A stretch of 64,000 nt of DNA, from NCBI RefSeq assembly GCF_029581355.1, contig NZ_CP120849.1, forward strand, positions 2,450,501 through 2,514,500, in the 5' to 3' direction. Shown here piece after piece: positions 33,493 through 42,643 of this stretch. Made by a program: the position numbers and the translations under genes. The stretch is from Parabacteroides chongii (GTDB lineage Bacteria; Bacteroidota; Bacteroidia; Bacteroidales; Tannerellaceae). The notes under the pieces were generated by a model. It was not told where the DNA came from, ran no database searches, and saw only the letters and a program-made list of their open reading frames with translations. Within the stretch, counting starts at the first letter, position 1. Each line of letters begins with the position of its first letter.

Positions 33493-36400
33493 TTAGAATG
33501 TCAGGTTTGCACCGAATGAGAATGATCTGATAAATGGATAAGCGTTTACTGTAGCCAATTCAGGATCGAAAGTGTCGGGCATTCCGGAGAATTCAAACAA
33601 GTTGTCTGCATTAAAGTAAACTCTCAGCTTGGATATTTTTGCTTTTTCCGTGATAAACTTGGGAATCGTATAACCTAAAGCTAATTGTTTACAACGAATG
33701 TAAGCACCATTCAGCATGAAGCGTGTTTGATTCTGATTGACAGCATCAGCATTGAAACGTGCACGTGGGAAGAATGCATTTGGATTGTCTTCTCTCCAAT
33801 AGTCATAATTCATTTTCTGAGGAACAGACCATTGAGAACCATAATGTGACAGGTAGAATGTCTTAGATGGAATGATATCACGTTTCATGGTTCCCTGGAA
33901 GAACAATGTGAAATCAAAGCCTTTATATTCAGCCGTACCACGGATACCAAAGTTATAACGCGGCGTTTCATTACCGATAACCTTCATGTCTCCCGAGTTA
34001 TTTGCAGTGTTTTCACCTTTGGTGATTTTATCGTCACCATCCAGGTCTGCGAACTTTATATCACCTGCATATTGGGTATAACCGACAACTTTCGACTGAT
34101 CCCATGCTGATGCTTCTTCATTTGACTGGAACAAACCTTCTGTGACGAATCCCCAAATTTCTCCTAACTTTTTCCCTTCATAATAACTGTCGGACAAGTT
34201 TTTTGTCGGATTATCATATTTGGTGATTTCTGCCTGATAGTCCGATAAAGACACGGTTGCACTATAGGCAAGGCCGTTTTGTAATGCCGATTTCCAGGTT
34301 AAAGCAACTTCCCAGCCTTTTGTTCTCAGGTCGGCTGCATTCATTTGAGGTTCTGATACGCCCAGGATAGAAGGTAATGTTTTTGATTTGGTCAACATAT
34401 CTTCCGTTGTACGAACATAATAGTCAAATTCACCGGTCAGCTTGCTGTCAAACATAGAGAAGTTGAAACCTAAGTCCCATTGCTTCACTGTTTCCCAGGT
34501 CAGCTGGTCGCTCACCAATCCCGGAGCATATACACCCATCTGTTTCTCTCCGTTGAACAGGTAACCTACTTCGCCTGTAGAATAGGTGGAAATATACGGA
34601 TAATAAGAAGCGTAACCGCCCTGGCTTAATACCTGGTTTCCTAACGCACCGTAAGAACCTCTAATCTTGAAATCATTCACGATATGGGAGATCGGTTTCC
34701 AGAATTTCTCCTGTGATAGTCTCCATCCTAATGAGAATGTAGGGAAGAACGCGAAACGATCGTCTTTCGGGAAACGGGAAGAACCGTCGTAACGTCCGTT
34801 TACCTGTACCAGGTATTTATCGTCGTAAGCATAGAACAGACGGAAGAAAGCACCGCGTATAGCCCACTGGTTCATATAATCGCTGGTCGAACGGTCACCG
34901 GTTGCCAGATTCAGGAATGGGATATCATTGGCAATCAGATTGTTTCTGCTCAGTCCAACGCCTTTATAAGTGGCATTTTCCTGGTTGAAACCGATCATTC
35001 CCTCGAAGGCATGTACAGCGTTGATTTTCTTTTTATAAGTGGCATATGCATTGAACACGTCATATTGTGATTCATTTTTGGTATACGATACCTGGTTCGG
35101 CGAAGTATGCGGGAAGATAGACCCCGGATTTCCATCCGCATCATAATCGATGTATTCGCGAACATGATTCTTGAAAGAATAGTTGTAATAATTATATGTA
35201 TAGTCCACATTGATCTCCAGACCTTCGAACGGGTTCAGTTTTGCAAAGGCCGTTGCATACATATTATTATTTCTCATTTCGGCATTACCACCTTGCGACA
35301 ACCAGGCAGCCTGATTAGTGAAATAACCGTCGCCGCAATAACCGGCAAAGTGTCCGTCCGGATGAGTAATAGGCATCAGAGGACGGCTATCGCCCGGGAT
35401 CGTAGCTCCCAAAGAGTTATTGCCGTATTTATTCTGCGGACCAGTATTCATTTTTACCATCGACAGGGTCGCTCTCAATCCTAACTGCAACCAGTTATTC
35501 ACCTTGTAATTCACATGCTGCAATACATTGAAGCGTTTATAATCCTCATCCGTCCATTTGGAGATGCCATCCTGCTGGAACATACCCGCTGAAGTCATGT
35601 ATTTAGCAGTTTCGCTACCGCCCTGTATGCTGATATTGTACTGCTGCATCGGATAGCTTTTCTTATTCAATGCTTCATACCAGTCTGTATTACCGGCATA
35701 ACGGTATTTGCTGGGAGAATCGTCCGGATGATGGAATACCGGAGAATTATTGACCGGATCATTGTAATAGTTTCTGACATGCTGCATCGTGATGTCATCG
35801 AAATAGTTACTACCGTTACTGGTCGTATTGGCATCGTTCATCCACTGGGTATACTCCAACGAGTTCATATAATTGGCATGAACGGTCGGGACATTTATAG
35901 AGTAGTTGGCGCTTAAAGAAACGACCGGCTTTTGTGAAACGAAACCTGTTTTAGTCGTGATCAGGATCACACCGAACGCTGCACGTGCTCCGTAAATAGA
36001 AGCCGATGCGGCATCTTTCAAAACGGTAACGTCTTTTACATCCTGTGGATTAATCAGGTTCGGGTCCATTTCGATACCGTCGACCAGGATCAGCGGACCA
36101 CCTCCCGATAAGTTGGTTGTACCGCGAATATTGAATGATGTACCTGTTCCCGGTGCACCGTTGGACGATGTGATGTTCAGGTTGGCAATGGCACCCTGTA
36201 GACCGGCTCCCAGGTTGGTCAGCGGACGGTCTTCGATGACTTCCGAACCGACAGTTGCTACAGAACCTGTCAAGTCGGCTTTTTTCATTGTACCGTATCC
36301 TACAACAACCACCTCTTCCAGTGTCTCTGCATCTTCCTGCAGGATAATTTCCATTCTCCTGTTAGGATTCGCCTTTACCTCCTGTTTAACATAGCCGATA

Positions 36401-36942
36401 AACGTGATTACCAGTGTGGAGCCTGACCGGGCATTGATCGAGAAGAGTCCGTCTACATCTGTCGTAGTACCATTGGTCGTTCCTTTTTCAACGATGTTGG
36501 CACCGATAACGACATCACCATTCGTATCGATGACTTTCCCTTTGATAGTACTGTTTTGTTGCGGAGCAGCAGCCATATTCTGTTTACCAAGTACGATATG
36601 GTTTCCTTCTACAGAATATGTGATACCCGAATCAGCTAACAACTCTTTCAGAACTTCTGCAACTGGTTGATTTTTGGCTTTTAAAGATACCTTTTTGTTT
36701 ACATTTACCTGGTTGTTATAGATGAACAGATAATCAGTCTGATGTTCTATCTCGTTCAGGACTTTTTCCAGTTGAACATTTTTTTGGTTGATACTGACTC
36801 TTGCATTTTGTGAAAAAGTATTATCCGCATAACTGTTAAGTATGCAGACCAAAAGCAGGAACGTCGTGATTCTCATAATTCTGAAAATTTTTAAGGGTCG
36901 CGGTGCCCGATATTTGCACCTCGACAAAGTGTTTCTTTTCAT
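33493..36942 (-). CDS. SusC/RagA TonB-linked transporter with STN domain (locus B)
   Basis: A 1149-aa outer-membrane transporter. A long basic leader (1-22) precedes the signal segment (MRITTFLLLVCILNSYAD). The STN domain is about 48-118 (VLNEIEHQTDYLFIYNNQVNVNKKVSL). Then come a carboxypeptidase-regulatory-like domain, the SusC box LEEVVVVGYGT, and the plug and barrel ending FSFGANLTF. The first 120 residues are very similar to those of the locus C SusC at 39275, so the two opposed loci are related by duplication. The STN domain needs a FecR partner, yet the FecR gene upstream (37084-37812) lacks its N-terminal domain as sequenced. Confidence 0.93.
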   Translation of the reverse strand: MKRNTLSRCKYRAPRPLKIFRIMRITTFLLLVCILNSYADNTFSQNARVSINQKNVQLEKVLNEIEHQTDYLFIYNNQVNVNKKVSLKAKNQPVAEVLKELLADSGITYSVEGNHIVLGKQNMAAAPQQNSTIKGKVIDTNGDVVIGANIVEKGTTNGTTTDVDGLFSINARSGSTLVITFIGYVKQEVKANPNRRMEIILQEDAETLEEVVVVGYGTMKKADLTGSVATVGSEVIEDRPLTNLGAGLQGAIANLNITSSNGAPGTGTSFNIRGTTNLSGGGPLILVDGIEMDPNLINPQDVKDVTVLKDAASASIYGARAAFGVILITTKTGFVSQKPVVSLSANYSINVPTVHANYMNSLEYTQWMNDANTTSNGSNYFDDITMQHVRNYYNDPVNNSPVFHHPDDSPSKYRYAGNTDWYEALNKKSYPMQQYNISIQGGSETAKYMTSAGMFQQDGISKWTDEDYKRFNVLQHVNYKVNNWLQLGLRATLSMVKMNTGPQNKYGNNSLGATIPGDSRPLMPITHPDGHFAGYCGDGYFTNQAAWLSQGGNAEMRNNNMYATAFAKLNPFEGLEINVDYTYNYYNYSFKNHVREYIDYDADGNPGSIFPHTSPNQVSYTKNESQYDVFNAYATYKKKINAVHAFEGMIGFNQENATYKGVGLSRNNLIANDIPFLNLATGDRSTSDYMNQWAIRGAFFRLFYAYDDKYLVQVNGRYDGSSRFPKDDRFAFFPTFSLGWRLSQEKFWKPISHIVNDFKIRGSYGALGNQVLSQGGYASYYPYISTYSTGEVGYLFNGEKQMGVYAPGLVSDQLTWETVKQWDLGFNFSMFDSKLTGEFDYYVRTTEDMLTKSKTLPSILGVSEPQMNAADLRTKGWEVALTWKSALQNGLAYSATVSLSDYQAEITKYDNPTKNLSDSYYEGKKLGEIWGFVTEGLFQSNEEASAWDQSKVVGYTQYAGDIKFADLDGDDKITKGENTANNSGDMKVIGNETPRYNFGIRGTAEYKGFDFTLFFQGTMKRDIIPSKTFYLSHYGSQWSVPQKMNYDYWREDNPNAFFPRARFNADAVNQNQTRFMLNGAYIRCKQLALGYTIPKFITEKAKISKLRVYFNADNLFEFSGMPDTFDPELATVNAYPFIRSFSFGANLTF

Positions 36943-36997
36943 ACTTTCTTTGATTTGAAATTAATAAATTAATAATTCGTTTGTGTCAATTGATACC

Positions 36998-37029
36998 TGC
37001 CGGCTATTGCCCCCCAGCGTTTACCGGCA
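36998..37029 (-). promoter_or_regulatory. Conserved 32-nt stem-loop in the fecR-susC gap (locus B)
   Basis: On the minus strand the element opens with TGCCGG and closes with CCGGCA (6-bp stem) and holds AAACGCTGGGGGGCAAT in the loop. It matches the element at 39187-39218 at 29 of 32 positions, in non-coding DNA at the same place relative to fecR and susC. It is probably a leader or regulatory element of the susC message. Confidence 0.65.
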
Positions 37030-37083
37030 GTACGGTTAACAGGTTTATCCCATAAGCATTTAATTTTAGGTGAAACATAGTGT

Positions 37084-37812
37084 TTATTTGATATAAATAA
37101 TGTGATTTTCGTCATCCCGTTCATAAGTAAACTTTATATCTTTCTGCAAGACTCTCAGTGCATAATCCACACCGTCTGTCTGGCGGAACTTTCCGGTATA
37201 CAGATATTTCTGAACCTGTTGGTTTGTGATATAGATGTTTATCCCATAATATTTTTCAAAATCTTTCATGATCGAAGCGAATGTTTCGTTCTTGAAACAG
37301 ATCAATCCTTCTCTCCAACGATAAGGAGAATAGTCGTCGACCGGTTTTACCCTTAACTTTCCATTATACAGATAGGCTTTGTTGTGCGGCGTGAGTAGCA
37401 GGCTCTCCGCAGCATCCGTCAGCGATGAAATCTTGACACTTCCTTCCATCAAGGTTGTTTCGAATATCTCGGTTTCCGAATAAGAGTCGATGTCGAATTT
37501 AGTTCCCAATACTTCTACGTTATATTTATTCGTTTGCACGATGAATGATTTGTCTTTATCTTTTGCTACGTCGAAATAGGCTTCACCGTCCAGTTTTACC
37601 AAACGCTCTTTGGCGTTGAAGCTGACAGGATACTGGATCGTGGTACGCGCATTCAGCCAGACATTCGTTCCGTCTGCCAAAGTGATATTGATCCGCTGGC
37701 CTGCCGGAACGGAGATTGTCTGTAAGGCTACGGGTGTCTCTTCCGTTTGCATTTCCTGGTAGATAAAACTCCCTCCAAGCGTTAGTGCGATAATCGATGC
37801 AATTTTGATCAC
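37084..37812 (-). CDS. FecR-family protein lacking its N-terminal sigma-binding domain (locus B)
   Basis: A 242-codon frame beginning, for bookkeeping, at a GTG. It holds the membrane span (IKIASIIALTLGGSFIY), the FecR domain (PAGQRINITLADGTNVWLNARTTIQYPVSF) and the C-terminal DUF4974-like domain ending HIIYIK. It aligns end to end with residues 75-316 of the complete FecR at 38169, which is also exactly 242 residues. Upstream the frame stays open for 18 codons, reading LSSLRTE in phase with the other gene, then meets a TGA at 37867-37869. No ATG or N-terminal domain exists. As sequenced it is a silent partial gene. Swapping the segment at 37813-38390 would restore a full-length protein. Confidence 0.85.
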   Translation of the reverse strand: MIKIASIIALTLGGSFIYQEMQTEETPVALQTISVPAGQRINITLADGTNVWLNARTTIQYPVSFNAKERLVKLDGEAYFDVAKDKDKSFIVQTNKYNVEVLGTKFDIDSYSETEIFETTLMEGSVKISSLTDAAESLLLTPHNKAYLYNGKLRVKPVDDYSPYRWREGLICFKNETFASIMKDFEKYYGINIYITNQQVQKYLYTGKFRQTDGVDYALRVLQKDIKFTYERDDENHIIYIK

Positions 37813-37835
37813 CTCAGTCCTAAGAGAACTAAGGT
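37813..37835 (-). repeat. Left inverted repeat of the putative invertible fecR segment
   Basis: 23 nt matching 38368-38390 in inverted orientation at 22 of 23 positions. The site is itself dyad-symmetric: with neighbouring bases, 37805-37818 and 37828-37841 form 14-nt arms with one mismatch around a 9-nt asymmetric centre. This is the usual form of a recombinase site. It lies in frame in the LSSLRTE codons of the truncated FecR. Confidence 0.65.
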
Positions 37836-38367
37836 GATCAAATTCTTTCCGAAAGAAATTTAATTTTCATTCGGAAGAAATCGAAAATACTCCCGAGAGA
37901 ATAAAAAAACATACAAAATGTAAAATATCATTTTGTTATTACTATAGCGGGTAAATCGGATTTCTACCCCATGTAAATTGAATTAGTATACCAGGTAATA
38001 TTTTTTAACGTATCAGTATGCTGAAGAAATAATCCTTTTTGTATCACTCTGGCAAAGTGGAAATAACCTATTCAAAAAGAGAAATTGATTTTATTGTATT
38101 TTTTTTATTATTTTACTAGGGATATTCAATTGTGAACTGCTATTAATATAGAAGGGACATTCTAAACAGTGAAAATGGATAAAGATACATTATATAATTT
38201 TTTTGAAGGCAACGCATCTTTTGATGAGGAAATGGCTGTAAGACAGTGGATGGAAGAGTCCGCTGAGAACCGTCAGGCTTTTCTGAAAGAGCGAAAACTA
38301 TTTGATGTGATGTTGCTTTTAGGAAATGAGAAAGTAATAAAAGCCGGAAAGAAAAGATTCACAATAG
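37836..38367. other. Segment between the fecR inverted repeats (candidate inverton)
   Basis: About 530 bp containing the leader region and the first 66 codons (38169-38367) of the complete fecR, read on the plus strand. The 5' part (37836-38168) is AT-rich, has no gene and shows no clear housekeeping promoter on either strand. A TTCCGAA/TTCGGAA hairpin lies around 37849-37876. Inversion would place the same leader and N-terminal domain in front of the locus B FecR. No recombinase gene is present in the window. Confidence 0.5.
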
Positions 38368-39119
38368 ACCTTAGTTCTCTTAGAACTGAGTTTATCAAAA
38401 TAGCAGCTGTCATAGCGGTCACTTTGGGAGGCAGTTACCTGTTCCACCAGTACGCATTGGAAAAAGAATTGATGGCGATGCATACGATCTGTGTTCCTGC
38501 CGGACAGCGGATTAATATTACTTTGACTGACGGAACGAATGTCTGGTTAAATGCCAGGACTTCACTTACATATCCGGTGAAGTTCGGTAAAAAGAATCGT
38601 CAGGTGATATTGGACGGAGAGGCCTATTTCGATGTGGCGAAAGATAAAAACAAGCCTTTTATCGTACAAACGGATCAATATAACGTAGAAGTGTTGGGAA
38701 CTAAATTCGATGTGGATGCCTATGCTGAAACGGGAGAGTTTGAAACAACGTTAATGTCAGGTAGCGTACGGGTAGCTTCCACGAGTGATCCGGAGCTGAA
38801 ATTAACGTTGAAACCGAACAATAAGGTCTATTTGCAGGATGGTAAATTGCATGTGACTACTGTTGACGATTTCAATCCTTACAGATGGAAGGAAGGCTTG
38901 ATCTGCTTTAAAAACGAATCGTTTACATCTATTATGGCAGATTTTGAGAAGTATTACGGATTGTCGATCCGGGTACGGAATATGGAAGTGCTTAAATACG
39001 CTTACACCGGTAAATTCCGTCAGACAGACGGCATAGATTATGCACTGCGGGTGCTGCAGAAGGATATAAAGTTTACTTATCAGCGGGATGATGAAAATCA
39101 AATAATTTATATAGAGTAA
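38169..39119 (+). CDS. FecR-family anti-sigma factor, complete (locus C)
   Basis: A 316-aa inner-membrane regulator. The N-terminal cytoplasmic domain (1-74) contains the family opening (DKDTLYNFFEGNASFDEEMAVRQWMEES). The membrane span is about 76-96 (IKIAAVIAVTLGGSYLF). The FecR domain has PAGQRINITLTDGTNVWLNARTSLTYPVKFG and FIVQTDQYNVEVLGTKFDV. The C-terminal DUF4974-like part includes FTSIMADFEKYYGLSI. Met3 (38175) is an alternative start. No ECF sigma gene is adjacent, so its partner must be encoded elsewhere. The 38368-38390 repeat sits exactly at the border between the cytoplasmic domain and the membrane span. Confidence 0.92.
   Translation: MKMDKDTLYNFFEGNASFDEEMAVRQWMEESAENRQAFLKERKLFDVMLLLGNEKVIKAGKKRFTIDLSSLRTEFIKIAAVIAVTLGGSYLFHQYALEKELMAMHTICVPAGQRINITLTDGTNVWLNARTSLTYPVKFGKKNRQVILDGEAYFDVAKDKNKPFIVQTDQYNVEVLGTKFDVDAYAETGEFETTLMSGSVRVASTSDPELKLTLKPNNKVYLQDGKLHVTTVDDFNPYRWKEGLICFKNESFTSIMADFEKYYGLSIRVRNMEVLKYAYTGKFRQTDGIDYALRVLQKDIKFTYQRDDENQIIYIE
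38368..38390 (+). repeat. Right inverted repeat of the putative invertible fecR segment
   Basis: 23 nt lying in the codons for D-L-S-S-L-R-T-E of the complete FecR (residues 67-74). It contains the perfect dyad AGTTC-TCTTA-GAACT. It pairs with 37813-37835 (22 of 23). Confidence 0.65.
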
Positions 39120-39186
39120 GAAGAATATAATAACATATTTATTAACCTTAAAAAAGAAGCTTATGGAATATACATGAAAACGAAAA

Positions 39187-39218
39187 TGCCGGCAAACGCT
39201 GGGGGGCAATTACCGGCA
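39187..39218 (+). promoter_or_regulatory. Conserved 32-nt stem-loop in the fecR-susC gap (locus C)
   Basis: TGCCGG and CCGGCA arms enclose a loop with six consecutive G residues. It is the counterpart of 36998-37029 (29/32 identical) and lies 56 bp before the susC ATG. Confidence 0.65.
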
Positions 39219-39274
39219 TTCAATCAACACAATTCAATTAAAAACTGTATTAACTTCAAATCATCAACAAAGGT

Positions 39275-42200
39275 ATGAAAAAAAACTCTTTGTCGGGTAG
39301 GTATTATCCTAAATCCCCGCAACTTAAACAAATCTTTAGAATTATGCGGATCACCACATTTCTGTTATTAGTTTGTGTTTTTTGCTCTTTTGCGGAAAAT
39401 ACACATTCTCAGAATGCCCGGGTAAGCATTAGTAAGAGTAATGCTAGACTGGACAATGTATTAAGTGAGATAGAAAGTCAGACAGATTATTTGTTTATTT
39501 ATAATAATCAGGTAGATGTTAATCGGAAAGTTTCTGTAAAAGTAAAAAATAAACCTGTATCTTCTGTTTTGGATAATCTGTTCAAAAATACAGGGATCGG
39601 ATACGCAATGGAAGGGACACATATCGTTCTGACTAAAAATGCAGAAAATGCTAATCCTACGCAACAGCAAACGAGACATATAACAGGTACTGTCGTTGAT
39701 GTGAATGATGAACCTGTTATTGGTGCTAATGTTGTTGTAAAAGGTACGACTAACGGGACAATTACAGATTTGGACGGCCGTTTTACCATCGAAGCTGATT
39801 CTAAATCTGTATTGAATGTATCTTATATTGGGTATCTGACGAAAGAAATTACTGTCGGGAATCAACAATCGATCCGTATCATATTATTGGAGGATACGAA
39901 AACACTGGACGAAGTTGTGGTAATCGGTTATGGAACACAGAAAAAAGCGGACTTGACAGGCTCGGTGGCCAATGTCAATACGGACGATCTGAACACACAA
40001 AGTAATACGACGATCGGACAGGCTCTGCAAGGAAAGATTGCCGGTGTAGATATTGTCTCTCAAGGCGGAACACCTGGTGGAAGTACACGTATTATGGTTC
40101 GTGGTATCGGTACGTTGAACAATTCAGCTCCTTTATATATTGTCGATGGTATGTATATGACTGGGATAGACCATATCAATCCGAACGATATTGCCAGTAT
40201 CGACGTATTGAAAGACGCTTCTTCAGCAGCTATTTATGGTTCTCGTGCAGCCAATGGTGTGATCATCGTGACTACAAAAGAAGGATCAAATACGGAGGGC
40301 AAACCTATTATTGACCTTTCGGCCAATATCGGTGTCAGTGCACCATCCAAATATTTGAATCTGCTAAATGCTGCTGGATGGGCTGAGGTTACAACTGTTT
40401 CCCGAAGGGCCGCAGGGTTGGAGCCTCTTGATATGGCTCTTGATTTGTCATCCAAACCAGACAATGATTGGCAGGATATTATGTTTGGTCCGGCATTAAT
40501 GCAGAACTATGCTCTTTCCGTAAAAGGGGGAGGAAAATACTCCACCTATTATAATAGTGTCGGTTATACGAATCAAGACGGTGTGATGAAAGGTACAAAC
40601 TATCAGCGTTATACATTGCAGAGCAAGCAGGATTTTAAAAAGGGAATTTTTACAGCCGGAACGAATGTGGTTTTGACTTACGATCAGAGTGATCCGTTGT
40701 ATGGAGCTATCCGAGGCGGTATGGTTGGGCACACTTTGCAGTCAATTCCGACTTTGGAAAAATATGATTCAAGCAATGAAGGGGGCTACGGTAGCTTGTA
40801 TGGTGATGTGGTGAATTTGCAACACCCTATGGGAATGGTTGATGACGCGTTGGAAAACCGGTATAGTGATAATGTAAAGATCTATGCGAATGCCTATGTA
40901 TCCGTGGAGCCGATAAAAGGATTAAAATATAAGCTGAATGTTGCTCCGGACTTCCAGTTCTATCGTTATAATGATTATGAAGGATTGTATAGTTATGGTT
41001 TGGCAAAGAATGAAGTGACACAGGTGACGGAGCAACAGACAAGAACACGTAATGTGTTGGTTGAAAATCTGCTTTCTTACGACCAGACATTTGGCGAACA
41101 TAAGGTATCATTGTTGGCCGGTTATACTTATCAAGATTCCCGCTATCGTTTCTTGCAAGGTTCTGGTCAGGGAATGCCCGTTGGAATTATGGAAATTGAT
41201 GCTGCGGCCGGTGGTTTGGCTGTAAGTGGTAATTCTACTCGTAGTGTGTTGACGTCTATTTTAGGCCGTGCTTTCTATTCTTATAAGAATCGTTATTTGA
41301 TTACGGCTACAATTCGCCGTGACGGTTCTTCCAAATTCGGATCGAATCATCGCTATGGCAATTTCCCTTCTGTTTCTGCTGGTTGGAATATTGCAGAAGA
41401 AGGTTTTGTGAAGAATAATGCGTCCTGGCTGGATCAGTTGAAATTGAGAGCCGGTTATGGCGTATTAGGTAATCAGGAGATTTCCAATTATCAGTTTGTG
41501 TCAGTTGTGTCGACAGGTATTAACTATCCAAATGGTAATGGTGGTCTGATACAGGGAGCTTTTCCGAAAACATTTGCAAATCCGGATATTAAGTGGGAAG
41601 AAACAGCCATGACGAATGTCGGAATCGACTTTATGGCTTTGCGAAACCGACTGACATTGACGGCTGACTGGTACGTGAAAAACACAAAGGATATTCTATT
41701 GAATGTCCCTATTCCTATATCAACCGGAGGTTCTAATGATCCGATTCGCAACGCCGGGAAAATCCGTAATCAAGGAGTTGAGTTTAATATCGGTTGGAAT
41801 GAAACATTGAATAAAGACTTTTCTTATGGCGTAAATTTCCTGGGGACATATAATAAGAATGAAGTGGTGGAAATGGGAGCTGAGTCACAGGCTATCACCG
41901 GTGGAACAATACATGGTGGAACTTACACAAGCAAGACGTTGGCAGGCTATCCGATCGGAGGGTTTTGGTTGATTCCGACCGATGGCTATTTCAATAGTGA
42001 AGCCGAAGTGAATGCCCATCAAAAGGATGGCAACTTAATCCAGCCGAGTGCAGAACCGGGTGATATTCGCTTCAAGGATACGAACAATGATGGAACAATC
42101 AATGATGACGACCGGGTATATTGTGGTAGTCCATTCCCGAAATTCACTTACTCAATCAATGGTAATATTACGTATAAAAATTGGGATTTTTCAATTGGAT

Positions 42201-42631
42201 TCCAGGGAGTAACAGGTAATAAAATTTATAACGCGACGAATCTGGAACTGACAGATGTCACACGAGGTACAAATTATTTGGCAAGTACCTTGGATTATTG
42301 GACTCCAAATAATCAAAATGCAGCCAGCCCTCGTTTGATTTGGACAGATCCGAACCGGAATGCCCGTTCCGAGTCTGATCGTTATTTGGAAAGTGGCTCT
42401 TATTTCCGTTTGAGAAACCTGCAGGTTGGTTATACATTGCCTCTTGCATGGTGTCGTGGCCTGGTGCAGAAAGCACGTGTGTATGTGAATGCGGAAAATC
42501 TCTTTACGATTACGTCCTATTCCGGATATACGCCGGATGTGAACTCCTCTGATGTCTATTCTCGTGGTTTCGATGAGTTTATATATCCATCCAACCGTAC
42601 CTTTATGGTTGGTTTGAATGTTACATTTTAA
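39275..42631 (+). CDS. SusC/RagA TonB-linked transporter with STN domain (locus C)
   Basis: A 1118-aa outer-membrane transporter. The signal segment is at about 24-45. The STN domain is at about 48-120 (LDNVLSEIESQTDYLFIYNNQVDVNRKVSV). The carboxypeptidase-regulatory-like domain is at 135-208 and the SusC box LDEVVVIGYG at 211-220. The plug has GGTPGGSTRIMVRGIGTLNNSAPLYIVDGMYM, and the barrel ends FMVGLNVTF. It is a close relative of the locus B SusC in its N-terminal part. FecR directly upstream is the expected signalling partner. Downstream GH2 and GH20 genes suggest galactose- and N-acetylhexosamine-containing glycans as cargo. Confidence 0.94.
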   Translation: MKKNSLSGRYYPKSPQLKQIFRIMRITTFLLLVCVFCSFAENTHSQNARVSISKSNARLDNVLSEIESQTDYLFIYNNQVDVNRKVSVKVKNKPVSSVLDNLFKNTGIGYAMEGTHIVLTKNAENANPTQQQTRHITGTVVDVNDEPVIGANVVVKGTTNGTITDLDGRFTIEADSKSVLNVSYIGYLTKEITVGNQQSIRIILLEDTKTLDEVVVIGYGTQKKADLTGSVANVNTDDLNTQSNTTIGQALQGKIAGVDIVSQGGTPGGSTRIMVRGIGTLNNSAPLYIVDGMYMTGIDHINPNDIASIDVLKDASSAAIYGSRAANGVIIVTTKEGSNTEGKPIIDLSANIGVSAPSKYLNLLNAAGWAEVTTVSRRAAGLEPLDMALDLSSKPDNDWQDIMFGPALMQNYALSVKGGGKYSTYYNSVGYTNQDGVMKGTNYQRYTLQSKQDFKKGIFTAGTNVVLTYDQSDPLYGAIRGGMVGHTLQSIPTLEKYDSSNEGGYGSLYGDVVNLQHPMGMVDDALENRYSDNVKIYANAYVSVEPIKGLKYKLNVAPDFQFYRYNDYEGLYSYGLAKNEVTQVTEQQTRTRNVLVENLLSYDQTFGEHKVSLLAGYTYQDSRYRFLQGSGQGMPVGIMEIDAAAGGLAVSGNSTRSVLTSILGRAFYSYKNRYLITATIRRDGSSKFGSNHRYGNFPSVSAGWNIAEEGFVKNNASWLDQLKLRAGYGVLGNQEISNYQFVSVVSTGINYPNGNGGLIQGAFPKTFANPDIKWEETAMTNVGIDFMALRNRLTLTADWYVKNTKDILLNVPIPISTGGSNDPIRNAGKIRNQGVEFNIGWNETLNKDFSYGVNFLGTYNKNEVVEMGAESQAITGGTIHGGTYTSKTLAGYPIGGFWLIPTDGYFNSEAEVNAHQKDGNLIQPSAEPGDIRFKDTNNDGTINDDDRVYCGSPFPKFTYSINGNITYKNWDFSIGFQGVTGNKIYNATNLELTDVTRGTNYLASTLDYWTPNNQNAASPRLIWTDPNRNARSESDRYLESGSYFRLRNLQVGYTLPLAWCRGLVQKARVYVNAENLFTITSYSGYTPDVNSSDVYSRGFDEFIYPSNRTFMVGLNVTF

Positions 42632-42643
42632 ATAGATAATTGT

